Below, one piece after another: positions 32,072-40,791 of a stretch of DNA of 64,000 bases. The position numbers and the translations under genes were made by a program. Each line of letters starts with the position of its first letter. Position 1 is the first letter of the stretch. Source of the DNA: Natrinema salaciae (GTDB lineage: Archaea; Halobacteriota; Halobacteria; Halobacteriales; Natrialbaceae); contig NZ_FOFD01000004.1 of NCBI RefSeq assembly GCF_900110865.1, positions 365,860 to 429,859 of the forward strand. The letters are read 5' to 3'. The notes beneath the pieces are model-generated. The model ran no database searches, had not been told where the DNA came from, and saw only the letters and a list, made by a program, of their open reading frames with translations.

Positions 32072-32590
32072 TCATTCATTCGGCGATTCGTCGTCTCCGT
32101 CGTCGCCGTGCGCGTCTACGTCCCCCGTCCCTTGCAGGAAGAAGTGATTGAACGGCTGAACGTGCCGTCGTCTCATCATCTCCGAACTTTCGATCTCGAG
32201 GCCAAGGTCGTGGATGCTATCGGTGATTCTGGTAACGTCGGTCGTGTTCGTCCCGACGACATCGACGTGGAGATTGCGTCTGCCAGTGAGCATCTCGCGG
32301 ACGTCGATGATGCCTTTGATCGATCGGACCTTCTCCGAGAGAGGGGAGAGTTCGGTTGGAGACACGGTGACGACGAACGTCATTTGCAGCGGGAGGTTGG
32401 CCGCTTCGTAGTCGATTTCTGGATGGTATCCCTTGATGATGCCATCCGCCTCGAGTCGGTCGATGCGGTTGCGAACAGTACTGGCCGAGACGCCAGCCGT
32501 ATCGGCGATCTCCTCTGCCGTCGTATTACGGGCATCTCTCTGAAGCAAATAGAGGATACTCCGATCGACATCGTCCAAGTCACGACCCAT
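32072..32590 (-). CDS. Lrp/AsnC-family transcriptional regulator
   Basis: A 172-residue regulator. The N-terminal helix-turn-helix is complete (LDDVDRSILYLLQRDARNTT, EEIADTAGVSASTVRNRIDRL, ADGIIKGYHPEIDYE). The C-terminal RAM-like domain (TFVVTVSPTE, IIDVREMLTGRRNLHVDVVG) normally binds an amino acid or other small effector. An acidic tail of about 20 residues closes it. Family members act as octamers controlling amino-acid metabolism. Target here unknown; it is monocistronic. Confidence 0.92.
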   Translation of the reverse strand: MGRDLDDVDRSILYLLQRDARNTTAEEIADTAGVSASTVRNRIDRLEADGIIKGYHPEIDYEAANLPLQMTFVVTVSPTELSPLSEKVRSIKGIIDVREMLTGRRNLHVDVVGTNTTDVTRITDSIHDLGLEIESSEMMRRRHVQPFNHFFLQGTGDVDAHGDDGDDESPNE

Positions 32591-32804
32591 ACGACGAGTT
32601 ACGTCGCGAAGGCTCCTAACATAGGTGCATACCGCGTTGGTTCCCTGATGGGTTCGTTCACGGAACAGTCTCGAAGTCTCCGTGCTGCTACTATAGGTCG
32701 GACCGTTCGATCCGACGCTGTACTGGGCGGTCGTCCTCTACTGAAAGGAACGGAACGTTGCTCCGCGTCAAACCGAGGCCCAGCGGACGTGTCCGCAGGA
32801 GTGC

Positions 32805-33125
32805 TCAGAACGACTCTTCCGGTTCCTCGCTTTGCTCACCGAGTGCCGGCGGCGTGCGATCACTGTACCCTTTCCGTCCGATGGCGCCTTCGGGGACGTT
32901 GCTGAAGATGGCCGTGCGGACTTCCGTCGCCGAGTCGAACCGCTCTTCGGGCACCGGGCTCAGCACCTCCTCGAGCGTCTGTTCGCCGTCTTCGAACCCG
33001 AGGACCGCAGTCCCGTACGCGTCGAGCAGTTCTTCGCACGTCGCCGGATACTCGTGTCGATCGAGTCGGTCGGCGAGCGGGCCGAATTCGACCCCCAGTT
33101 CTCTGTCGCGTTCGCTATCGGACAT
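32805..33125 (-). CDS. DUF5789-family small acidic protein
   Basis: A 106-residue protein matching the haloarchaeal DUF5789 pattern: LADRLDRHEYPATCEELLDAYG, GEQTLEEVLSPV, FDSATEVRTAIFSNVPEGAIGRKGYSDR. Function of the family is unknown. An ATG at 33146 is in frame, but the TATA element (centre about 33156) predicts a transcript start near 33131, which excludes it. The ATG at 33125 is then only about six bases from the 5' end. Confidence 0.8.
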   Translation of the reverse strand: MSDSERDRELGVEFGPLADRLDRHEYPATCEELLDAYGTAVLGFEDGEQTLEEVLSPVPEERFDSATEVRTAIFSNVPEGAIGRKGYSDRTPPALGEQSEEPEESF

Positions 33126-33473
33126 TACGGGAGGATCCTTCATCATCGATCATAATAAATTGCTCGCGTGATTTCTTGACCTGTTTCGTTCGGCACAGAT
33201 GACGGGGACGCGCTCCGTCGACAGCACGGCGTGGCGAACGGCGGGTGTACTCGAGAGTGATCCCGGCGTTCAGTCGAACGTGTACGTCCGCAACTGCTGT
33301 GTCCGAGGACGGGAGAGAGTAGCGCACATTCTTCAAGAATATCCGATTTTTCCACAATCTCTACCACATACACATGCAAATAGTTCCGATTTGTCAACGG
33401 TCTGTTTTCGAAGGGGAATCATTACTCACTGCGCTGGAGAAAAGTTATACTGTTATCCAATCATCATCTGAGC
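33126..33473. other. A+T-rich intergenic region with two divergent promoters, no gene seen
   Basis: It contains the DUF5789 TATA (minus atttatta at 33153-33160) on the left. On the right is gttata (33444-33449), about 27 nt before the ATG at 33474, implying a leaderless mRNA. The middle part has no frame with haloarchaeal codon use. Confidence 0.5.
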
Positions 33474-34133
33474 ATGAGCACTCCGCTTGCAAATATTTGG
33501 GGGAATACGGTGATACGAGGAGTGATTGCAATAAGTGCGCTAGTTATATTCACACATTTCTTTACAGGTATGTCCTCTGATGGGGTATTTCCTCTAGTAA
33601 TATTACTTTCTGGAGTGGTACTGAACGATGTTCTCAGCGAATCGTTTGAGTTTCCGAACGGGACAGAATGGGTCGTCTTTGGCACGTCGCTTCTCATCAC
33701 CGGTGCATTTTTCGGACTAGTCGAATCTGTACTGATCGGTGTTATATTTTCGATTATTGGAACGTGGTTTTTGTTCGATGGTCTGACAATAATCGGGTAC
33801 AAGCCATCCCCTGCAACGGAGGAATACGTAGTGACTCGAGAAAATGGAGAATTGCTACTCCGCTTGCAGATATTGAATACCGTATATCAGAATCTCAAGG
33901 AAAGTGAGGAGCCACAAACGGTCGAGTCCCTCGCCTCTAAATCGGATCTCACGGAATCACGCGTTCGGGATGCTCTAACGTACCTCGAACGTAGAAATCG
34001 CGTAAAACGGATTGAGAATACATATCAAGCGATTCTACCGAAGTGGGGTCGACTGACACCGATTGTGTTATTCATTTCGTGGGTAGTACAACGAGTCCGT
34101 TTACCGTTCCAGCGCGCTCGTTCGATAGATTGA
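33474..34133 (+). CDS. A+T-rich membrane protein with cytoplasmic winged-helix domain
   Basis: A 219-residue protein unlike its neighbours in base composition (many A/T-ending codons such as ATA, TTA, AGA). About four transmembrane helices occupy residues 13-105. A soluble domain follows, with LLLRLQILNTVYQNLKESEE, TVESLASKSDLTESRVRDAL (helix-turn-helix) and YLERRNRVKRIENTYQAI. A final hydrophobic LTPIVLFISWVV may re-enter the membrane. A membrane-tethered winged helix suggests signal-dependent DNA binding. Composition suggests recent transfer, e.g. from a virus or plasmid. Not a family I can name. Confidence 0.7.
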   Translation: MSTPLANIWGNTVIRGVIAISALVIFTHFFTGMSSDGVFPLVILLSGVVLNDVLSESFEFPNGTEWVVFGTSLLITGAFFGLVESVLIGVIFSIIGTWFLFDGLTIIGYKPSPATEEYVVTRENGELLLRLQILNTVYQNLKESEEPQTVESLASKSDLTESRVRDALTYLERRNRVKRIENTYQAILPKWGRLTPIVLFISWVVQRVRLPFQRARSID

Positions 34134-34280
34134 TTTCCGTCGCTGAAACGGGGTAGGAGAACCTCGTGCGAGTACAGTCGGCGAGTTCGCACAGAGAGGA
34201 ACCGCCACTGGCCCGCCGGAACCTGTCCAGAGCACTGATTCTCCCACCGCAAAAATCGTGCCGTCCCACCCCCTCCGTCC

Positions 34281-34529
34281 TCACACGGAGTCGCCGTCGG
34301 TTCGCTCGAGCAGGTCGGCGGGAACCGGACAGCCGCAAGGCGTGGCCTTGTGCGTGAGGGGGCCGTAGCTGACGACCAGCGCGATCGCGGTGTCACAGCG
34401 CGGGCAGCGAAGCGGCTCTCGGCCGCCCGGCGAGTTGCTGGCGGGGATGACGTCGGCGTCGACGACTATCTCTCCGAGCCCTTCGGGTTCGTCGTCGGCG
34501 TCGGCGGTGTCGTCGGCCTCGTCGCTCAT
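34281..34529 (-). CDS. small zinc-ribbon-like protein
   Basis: An 82-residue acidic protein with two Cys pairs, LRCPRCDTAIAL and TPCGCPVP, spaced as in a one-domain zinc ribbon. A 40-residue acidic head precedes it (MSDEADDTADADDEPEG). Start ATG 34529 gives the typical MSDE head; the 7 residues upstream are unrelated. Small CPxCG-type proteins of haloarchaea are common and mostly of unknown role. It lies 110 bp upstream of, and divergent from, the hairpin-rich locus at 34665. Confidence 0.7.
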   Translation of the reverse strand: MSDEADDTADADDEPEGLGEIVVDADVIPASNSPGGREPLRCPRCDTAIALVVSYGPLTHKATPCGCPVPADLLERTDGDSV

Positions 34530-34636
34530 CGGCCCCTCCCGCGGCAGCACTCCCGCGATCGGTGCCGGTTCTGCGGATAGCGCCGCCGCTCGAGCGGCGC
34601 AGTCGATCGGGTGCGATACGGTCGTCGTGCGAGACG

Positions 34637-34643
34637 TTTATAT
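34637..34643 (+). promoter_or_regulatory. strong TATA element of the hairpin-rich locus
   Basis: tttatat preceded by a purine-rich BRE-like gcgagacg. Its centre (34640) predicts transcription from about 34665, exactly where the first stem (and an ATG) begins. Confidence 0.65.
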
Positions 34644-34664
34644 CTCGGTAGGAGTAAGCGAATC

Positions 34665-34790
34665 ATGGCTTGCAAACGGCTCGTGTTTGGAAGCCAGTCT
34701 CGGGTGTCATCAGCACCCGGGGCGTTTGCGTACGCCCCCGCTGGAGCTGACTTCCAGCGCGAAATGCGCGAAAGAATTACTTATAGCTAA
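34665..34790 (+). ncRNA. candidate structured small RNA (alternatively a 41-codon leaderless ORF)
   Basis: Five consecutive stems follow the predicted start. P1: GGCTT/AAGCC plus CAAAC/GTTTG with one G-G mismatch (34667-34677 with 34685-34695, 7-nt loop). P2: CGGGTG/CACCCG (34701-34719). P3: GGGCGT/ACGCCC (34720-34737). P4: CGCTGGA/TCCAGCG (34739-34759). P5: a short CGCG hairpin (34758-34770). Stems abut with almost no spacer, unlike chance. An ATG at 34665 opens 41 codons ending at 34790, but only about half end in G/C and they include TCA, GGA, AGA, ATT and TAT, atypical here. That favours RNA over protein. The 3' end is a guess; no oligo-T is seen. Confidence 0.5.
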
Positions 34791-34930
34791 TGGAACACGA
34801 CGGACGAGTACCGCGGTTTCTCGCCTGTATCGACGAACGCGCGCGACGTCGACACCGCCGTCCGAACCGCCGAATCGGCGAATAAAGGGTGAACCGTCGC
34901 TCGAGTCGCCGCGGCGACGGCCCGCGAGCG

Positions 34931-35866
34931 CTACTGCGATCGGGAGGCCGACCGGTTCCGGAACCCGCCGTCGTCCCCGGTGCGGTAGAGGACCGGCGCG
35001 ACGACGAACGCGGCGACGAGCAGCCCGAGGACACCGCTTCCGGCGAGCAGCGAGACCGGCCAGTAGTAGCCGGTGAGGCCGACGAGCGAGGCGACCGAGA
35101 GGACGACCGCGGCGGTTCTCGCGGTGAGCGGGCGACTGGCCCGTATCGGCCCGCGCCCGGCGTCGAGCCCGCGAGCGACGAGGGCGACTTGCCAGCCGGC
35201 GAACGCGCCGATCGACGCACCCGTCAGGAGCACGGCGTCGGAGTCCCCGCCGGTCGTCCAGAGGGCGACGGCCGCGAGAACGACCGCGAGCCCGAACCCG
35301 AGCGTGCCGCGGTGGGTGGGGTGCCGATCGAAGAGCCGCCAGACGAGAACCAGGAACCCGAGCCCGACGCCGACGCCGGCGATCACGTCGACGAGGTAGT
35401 GAACGCCGAGCCCGACGCGCGAGAGACAGACCGCGGTCACGAGCCCGGCCGCGCCGAGGTACCGCCGCCGCCGCGTGCTGACGGAAGTGTACCTGGCCAG
35501 ACTCAGGTAGACGATCGTCGTCATCAGGGCGTGGCCGCTCGGAAAGCCGTAGCCGGTCGCCGTCGCGGTGGCTTCGTACAGCGGGTGTACCGCTTCCGGA
35601 AGCGCGCCGATCTCGACGAGTACGCGGTTCGGCCGCGGCAGCGCGAACGCGTGTTTCAGCGCCGTGATGAGCGAGAGTCCGGCCAGTAACAGCCCGAAGA
35701 CGGCAGCGATCCGTCCCCGGTCCTCCGTTTCGAACCAGTAGAGCGTCCCGACGAGCAGCCCGAGAAACCACACGTCGCCGAGCTGGGTCACGAACCCGAG
35801 CAGTACGACGGCCCACTCCGGTGCGACCTCGCGAAACGCGTCGAACCAGCCGAACCCTCGGGACAT
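34931..35866 (-). CDS. PAP2-family membrane phosphatase
   Basis: A 311-residue integral membrane enzyme of the type-2 phosphatidate phosphatase superfamily, which removes phosphate from lipid phosphates at the membrane surface. All three active-site motifs are present: KHAFALPRPNR (K-x6-R-P), GFPSGHALMT (P-S-G-H) and SRVGLGVHYLVDVIAG (S-R-x5-H-x3-D). Eight or more hydrophobic segments surround them, more than the usual six, because of an extra C-terminal membrane part. A TATA-like tttatatg centred near 35892, 26 nt before ATG 35866, indicates a leaderless mRNA. Substrate is unknown; polyprenyl or archaeal lipid phosphate is plausible. Confidence 0.88.
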   Translation of the reverse strand: MSRGFGWFDAFREVAPEWAVVLLGFVTQLGDVWFLGLLVGTLYWFETEDRGRIAAVFGLLLAGLSLITALKHAFALPRPNRVLVEIGALPEAVHPLYEATATATGYGFPSGHALMTTIVYLSLARYTSVSTRRRRYLGAAGLVTAVCLSRVGLGVHYLVDVIAGVGVGLGFLVLVWRLFDRHPTHRGTLGFGLAVVLAAVALWTTGGDSDAVLLTGASIGAFAGWQVALVARGLDAGRGPIRASRPLTARTAAVVLSVASLVGLTGYYWPVSLLAGSGVLGLLVAAFVVAPVLYRTGDDGGFRNRSASRSQ

Positions 35867-36068
35867 ATCCGTGTTACGTGCGACGAGACATATAAACGAT
35901 TCCGCTTGGTCGAACAGTCGTCGGCCGGGACCGATCTCGACCGCGAGTATCGCGATCACCATCGTTCACGCCGCGCGGAGAGTCACTGGAACGCGGGAAA
36001 ACCCTCATTTTCGCGTCACCTGTAGGCTACCGGAACACGCCGTCGGTCGGCGTCTCGAGGGGAGTCCA

Positions 36069-37754
36069 ATGAGTGAGACACCAGCACCCGAGCGCGAGCG
36101 CATCGATCCGGAGTACGACCACCTGCGCGAGGACGGCGTCGACGAGGCCGCACTCGAGGCCCTGCTCGACGAGTACGCGATCGGGCGGGACGAGCACGAG
36201 AACGCGCCCGCCTTCGTGATCCGCCCGGACGACGTTCGGGCGGTCGTTCGGCTGCTGCGCGACGAGGCCGGGTTCGACCACCTCTCGTGTATCACGCCCC
36301 AGCAGTACGAGGATCGCTACGAGTCGATCGTCCACATGACGAAGTACGACCAGCGGACCCACGAGGTGACGCTGATCGTCCCGCTGCCGACGGGGGAGCC
36401 GGTCTGCGAGTCCGCCGAACCCGTCTTCCGAACGGCCGACTGGCACGAGCGCGAGGCCTTCGACCTCGTCGGCATCGAGTACGCGGACCACCCGAACCTC
36501 ACGCGAATCCTCCTCCCAGAATCGTGGCAGGGCCACCCGCTCGCGCTCGATTACGATCAGGACAAACCGCAGGTCGTCCGGTACGCCGAACACGCCAATC
36601 CGCTCCAGGCGGACCGCCGGGCCGAGGAGTCGGACACGATGTTTCTCAACATCGGCCCCCACCATCCGGCGACCCACGGCGTGCTCCACCTCGAGACGGT
36701 GCTCGAGGGCGAGACCGTCGCGGCCGTCGAGCCGGACGTCGGCTACCTCCACCGCTGTGAGGAGCAGATGTGCCAGCAGGGCACCTATCGACACCAGATC
36801 ATTCCGTACTCGAACCGCTGGGATTACACGGCGAACCTGCCCAACGAGTGGGCGGTCGCCCGCGCGATCGAGGACATCGCCGACATCGAGGTACCCGAGT
36901 ACGCGCAGGTCCTGCGGACGATGACGACCGAGTTCGGGCGCATGCTCGGTCACTTCCTCGCGGTCTCGACGTTCGCGCTCGACGTCTACGGCGACTTCAC
37001 CGCCATCTTCCAGTACGGCATGCGCGACCGCGAAGTCGTCCAGGACATCCTCGAGGATCTGACCGGCCAGCGGATGATGTTCTACTACTTCCGGCTGGGC
37101 GGCGTCTGCTGGGACCTCCCCGAACCCCGCCAGGAGTTCGTCGAGAAGTGTCGGGACTTCCTCGACGAACTCCCCGCCAAGGTCGACGAGTATCACGACC
37201 TGCTGACCGGCAACGAAATCTTCCAGCGACGGACGATGGGAACGGGGGTCCTCGAGCCCGAGGTCGCCAAGGATTACGGCTGTACCGGCCCCGTCGCCCG
37301 CGGCTCGGGGGTCGACTACGATCTGCGGCGGGACGACCCGTACGGCTACTACGAGAACCTCGAGTGGAACGTCGTCACCGAAGACAGTTGCGACAATCAC
37401 GCGCGCGTCCTCGTTCGGCTTCGCGAAGTCGAGGAGTCGGCGAAGATCATCGAACAGTGTCTCGACCTGCTCGAGGACTGGCCCGACGACGAACGAACCG
37501 TCCAGAGCAACGTGCCGCGGACGCTCAAACCGGACGCGGGAACCGAGACCTACCGAGCCGTCGAGTCCGCGAAGGGCGAACTCGGCATCTACATCCGCGC
37601 GGACGGCTCGAACTCGCCGGCCCGGTTCAAGATCCGGAGCCCGTGCTTCCACAACCTCTCCGCGCTGCCCGAGATGGCCGAAGGCGAGTACGTCGCGGAC
37701 CTGATCGCATCGCTGGGCAGTCTCGACATCGTCCTGGGGAGCGTCGATCGCTGA
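36069..37754 (+). CDS. nuoCD: stand-alone NADH-quinone oxidoreductase-like subunit CD (fused)
   Basis: A 561-residue fusion. Residues about 1-175 are NuoC (30-kDa subunit: YESIVHMTKYDQRTHEVTLI, ADWHEREAFDLVGIEYADHP). From about 190 it is NuoD (49-kDa: FLNIGPHHPATHGVLH with the quinone-site His, GYLHRCEEQMCQQGTYRH, GQRMMFYYFRLGGVCWDLPEP, ARGSGVDYDLRRDDPYGYYE, DIVLGSVDR end). Catalytic landmarks appear intact. Haloarchaeal nuo genes normally form one operon; here the neighbours are PAP2 and trpB, so this is probably an extra paralogue serving another hydrogenase-like or complex-I-like module. Start ATG 36069 follows a purine-rich gagggga. Confidence 0.9.
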   Translation: MSETPAPERERIDPEYDHLREDGVDEAALEALLDEYAIGRDEHENAPAFVIRPDDVRAVVRLLRDEAGFDHLSCITPQQYEDRYESIVHMTKYDQRTHEVTLIVPLPTGEPVCESAEPVFRTADWHEREAFDLVGIEYADHPNLTRILLPESWQGHPLALDYDQDKPQVVRYAEHANPLQADRRAEESDTMFLNIGPHHPATHGVLHLETVLEGETVAAVEPDVGYLHRCEEQMCQQGTYRHQIIPYSNRWDYTANLPNEWAVARAIEDIADIEVPEYAQVLRTMTTEFGRMLGHFLAVSTFALDVYGDFTAIFQYGMRDREVVQDILEDLTGQRMMFYYFRLGGVCWDLPEPRQEFVEKCRDFLDELPAKVDEYHDLLTGNEIFQRRTMGTGVLEPEVAKDYGCTGPVARGSGVDYDLRRDDPYGYYENLEWNVVTEDSCDNHARVLVRLREVEESAKIIEQCLDLLEDWPDDERTVQSNVPRTLKPDAGTETYRAVESAKGELGIYIRADGSNSPARFKIRSPCFHNLSALPEMAEGEYVADLIASLGSLDIVLGSVDR

Positions 37755-37884
37755 CGCCGGTTCGAGCCGACCGGGGCGTCTCGACGGTCGTTCGACCACG
37801 CCCGCGGCGTCTCGCCCGTCGGGGGAGCACCGAGACGCCGACTGTACGAACTTATTTGACCGTGAGCGCGCAATCCACCGTCGT

Positions 37885-39036
37885 ATGGAAACCGGAGGAT
37901 TCGAGGGATACGGCGGGCGACACGTACCGGAGCCGCTGCGAGAACCGCTCGAAGAGCTAGCCGCGGCGTACGACGACGTCGCGACCACCGACGCGTTCCA
38001 ATCGGAGCTGCGCGGCCTGCTCGAGGAGTTCGCCGGTCGCCCGACCCCGCTGTACTACGCGCGCAACCTGAGCGAGCGCTACGGGGCCGACATCTACCTC
38101 AAGCGCGAGGATCTGCTCCACGGCGGGGCGCACAAGATCAACAACTGTCTGGGGCAGGCCCTGCTCGCCAAACGAGCCGGTCGCGACAGACTGATCGCCG
38201 AGACCGGGGCCGGCCAGCACGGGACCGCGACCGCGATGGTCGGTGCCCTGCTCGGCCTCGAGACGGAGATCTACATGGGGAGGAAAGACGTCGAGCGCCA
38301 GGAGATGAACGTCTTCCGGATGCGGCTGATGGGAGCCGAGGTCAACGAGGTCACTCGCGGCGACGAGGGGCTGGCCGACGCCGTCGACGCGGCGCTCGAG
38401 GACTTCGCCGAGAACGTCGAGGACACCCACTACCTGGTGGGCAGCGTCGTGGGTCCCGATCCGTTCCCGCGGATGGTTCGGGACTTCCAGAGCGTCATCG
38501 GCCGGGAGGCCCGCGAACAGATCCGAGAGCGGACCGGAGCACTCCCCGACGCGGCGGTCGCCTGCGTCGGCGGCGGCTCGAACGCGATCGGCCTCTTCCA
38601 CGCGTTCCGCGACGATCCCGTCGATTTCTACGGTGCCGAGGGCGGCGGAGAGGGTCCGGACTCGAGCCGACACGCCGCCCCGCTCGCGTCGGGAACGGAC
38701 GACGTCATCCACGGCATGAAGACGCGCGTCATCGACGACGACGTCGAGGTCCACTCCGTTTCGGCGGGGCTGGACTACCCCGGCGTCGGCCCCGAACACG
38801 CCATGTACCGGGCCGTCGGTCGCTGCGAATACACGGGCGTCACCGACGACGAGGCGCTCGCGGCGTTCCGCGAGCTGAGCGAGACGGAGGGGATCATCCC
38901 CGCGCTCGAGTCCAGTCACGCGATCGCTCGCGCGATCGACCTCGCCGAAGCGGGCGAGCACGACACGATCCTCGTGAGCCTCTCGGGTCGCGGCGACAAG
39001 GACATGGAGACGGCGGCGGCGACGTTCGACCTTTGA
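37885..39036 (+). CDS. trpB: tryptophan synthase beta chain
   Basis: Condenses indole with serine using pyridoxal phosphate. The 383-residue product has the PLP lysine in HGGAHKINN (Lys84), ETGAGQHGTA, the phosphate-binding CVGGGSNAIG, a GAEGGG-EG segment, and SHAIA with LSGRGDKD at the end. It is the standard TrpB1 length. No trpA or other trp gene flanks it, so it is unlinked from the pathway operon within this window and may work alone or with a distant trpA. A TATA-like cttattt at 37851 lies about 30 nt before the ATG. Confidence 0.95.
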   Translation: METGGFEGYGGRHVPEPLREPLEELAAAYDDVATTDAFQSELRGLLEEFAGRPTPLYYARNLSERYGADIYLKREDLLHGGAHKINNCLGQALLAKRAGRDRLIAETGAGQHGTATAMVGALLGLETEIYMGRKDVERQEMNVFRMRLMGAEVNEVTRGDEGLADAVDAALEDFAENVEDTHYLVGSVVGPDPFPRMVRDFQSVIGREAREQIRERTGALPDAAVACVGGGSNAIGLFHAFRDDPVDFYGAEGGGEGPDSSRHAAPLASGTDDVIHGMKTRVIDDDVEVHSVSAGLDYPGVGPEHAMYRAVGRCEYTGVTDDEALAAFRELSETEGIIPALESSHAIARAIDLAEAGEHDTILVSLSGRGDKDMETAAATFDL

Positions 39037-39140
39037 ACAGCACCGCGACTGGTTCGAGCGTCGTCTCGGGACTCGAGAAACCGACGCCGTTAGGACGGCG
39101 GTAGCGAGACGAAAGCCACGGCGGTCGCCGCGGGAGGCTG

Positions 39141-39551
39141 TCAGAGGTGTGCTCGAACGCGGTCTCGCAGTCGCGTCGCGTCGTCGGGATCGAGCCGCTC
39201 CCGCGAGAGCGAGAGCATCACGTCGTCGCCCTCGAAGCGGGGGACGAGATGCACGTGCGCGTGGTCGACGGTCCCGACCAGCGGACCGGTCGTGTGAAAG
39301 ACGCTGAACCCGCTCGGCTCGAGCGTCCTCTCCAGTGCGTTCGCGACGGTCCGCACCGTCTCGAAGACGGCCGTCGAGGTCGGTTCGTCGATCGTCAGGA
39401 CGTCTTCCTCGTGGCTCCGCGGTACGACGAGACTGTGTCCCTTCACGGCCGGATTCGCGTCGAGAAACGCGACCGTTTCCTCGTCTTCGTGGAGAACGTG
39501 CGCCGATCGGTTTCCGGCGACGATTCGACAGAACTCACAGTCGTCGTGCAT
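39141..39551 (-). CDS. HIT-family protein (histidine triad hydrolase)
   Basis: A 136-residue nucleotide-binding phosphoramidase or diadenosine hydrolase-like protein. The triad reads DHAHVHLVPR (H-x-H-x-H), preceded by a GHSLVVPRSHEEDVL strand. The N-terminus has a C-x-x-C (DDCEFC) that with a His can hold zinc as in HINT proteins. It starts at ATG 39551. A longer open frame upstream mixes in antisense of the glycosyltransferase gene and is not coding. Cytoplasmic. Confidence 0.9.
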   Translation of the reverse strand: MHDDCEFCRIVAGNRSAHVLHEDEETVAFLDANPAVKGHSLVVPRSHEEDVLTIDEPTSTAVFETVRTVANALERTLEPSGFSVFHTTGPLVGTVDHAHVHLVPRFEGDDVMLSLSRERLDPDDATRLRDRVRAHL

Positions 39552-39646
39552 ACCCGAACGTCCTCCCGAGTGAACATATACGTACCTCCAAGTGAGTCCG
39601 TCCGGAGAACCGACCGATCGACCGTCACCAGTCCATCGGCGGCGGC

Positions 39647-40708
39647 TCAGAGCAATCCGTGGTCGTCCTGTAGCGTGCGGTAGAGATCCAGATACCGATC
39701 GGCCACCGCCGACCGGTCGTAGTCGACGAACCGATCGTCGTACTCGCGGTGCTCGAGATCGCCCGCGGCGAGGATGGCCTCGGCGAGTTCGTCCTCGCTG
39801 GTCGTCCGGTATCCGCGGTCCCAGCCCTCGACGAGTTCGTGGGCGCTCGAGTTGACGTGGTACTCGGAGATGCCGACGCAGCCGGCGGCGATCGCCCACA
39901 GCATCTCCGTCGGGAAGACGCAGTGGTCCGCCGTCTGGGCGAAGACGTGGGCGCCGCGGTAGGCCGCGATCCGTTCCTCGAGTTCGAGGTCGCCGGCGAA
40001 CGTCACCCGATCGTCGATACGGAGGTCGCTCGCGAGGCGCTCGTAGGTGTGTCGTTCGGGCCCGTCGCCGACGACTTTCGCCTCCCAGTCGCGGTCCCGG
40101 AGCTCGGCGAGGGCCAACAGCAGGCTCTCGAGGTTGGCTCCCTCGTCGAGTCGGCGGGCGTAGATCACGTCGACTTCCTCGCCCGGTTCGACGTCCCGAA
40201 TCCGGTCGCAGTCGATCGGGTTCGGGACGGTCTCGACGAGGTCGCCGTCGGCCCCGATTTCGCGAACCCACGTGCCGACGAGTTCCGACGGGGTGACGAT
40301 TCGGTCTGGGCGGCCCGTCGCGAACCGCGTCCACCGCGTGTCGGCCACGCCGCCGTCGCCGTACCACTCGAGGACGAGCGGCGTGCGCGCGAGCGTCGCG
40401 CCCCACTTGGCCGCGATGACCTGACTGGGCGGCCGTGCGCCGACGTGAATCACGTCCGGATTCGCGGCCGCGAGGACGAACGGGAGACGCAGGAGGAACG
40501 AACTCCGGGCATCGAGTCCGGTCGAGACCGCGTGGTAGGTGATCCCGTCGTGGTCGTGCGTGGTTTCCTCGCCCGCCCAGAATCCGGCACAGTACCAGTG
40601 GACGTCGTGGCCGTGCTCCGCGAGTAGCTCGCAAATGGTCAGAAACCGCTGGTTCGTCTCGGTGTCGTAGTGGTGTACCGTTTCGAACGAGACGAACGCG
40701 ATTCGCAT
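39647..40708 (-). CDS. family-4-type glycosyltransferase
   Basis: A 353-residue GT-B glycosyltransferase. The N-terminal half begins MRIAFVSFETVHHY with a donor-independent Rossmann domain (NPDVIHVGARPPSQVIAAKWGA). The C-terminal donor domain has PNPIDCDRI, VIYARRLDEGANLESLLLALAEL, VVGDGPERHTYERLA, and the acidic FPTEMLWAIAAGCVGISE (E-x7-E-like). It transfers a sugar from an activated nucleotide donor to an unknown acceptor, probably in surface glycan or glycolipid synthesis. It is monocistronic; no glycan cluster surrounds it. Confidence 0.88.
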   Translation of the reverse strand: MRIAFVSFETVHHYDTETNQRFLTICELLAEHGHDVHWYCAGFWAGEETTHDHDGITYHAVSTGLDARSSFLLRLPFVLAAANPDVIHVGARPPSQVIAAKWGATLARTPLVLEWYGDGGVADTRWTRFATGRPDRIVTPSELVGTWVREIGADGDLVETVPNPIDCDRIRDVEPGEEVDVIYARRLDEGANLESLLLALAELRDRDWEAKVVGDGPERHTYERLASDLRIDDRVTFAGDLELEERIAAYRGAHVFAQTADHCVFPTEMLWAIAAGCVGISEYHVNSSAHELVEGWDRGYRTTSEDELAEAILAAGDLEHREYDDRFVDYDRSAVADRYLDLYRTLQDDHGLL

Positions 40709-40791
40709 CTGCTTGCTACATGCGAGCGAGAGAATAAAAACCCACCCAGTTTCCGCTGAGGCGGACCCGCGGGACGGTTCGACCGATCGGG

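Noticed and set aside
34665-34790. leaderless 41-codon gene as the primary call
   Set aside because: Third-position G/C is about half, against a strong G/C preference around it, and five abutting stems are better explained by a structured RNA. Kept as the alternative reading.
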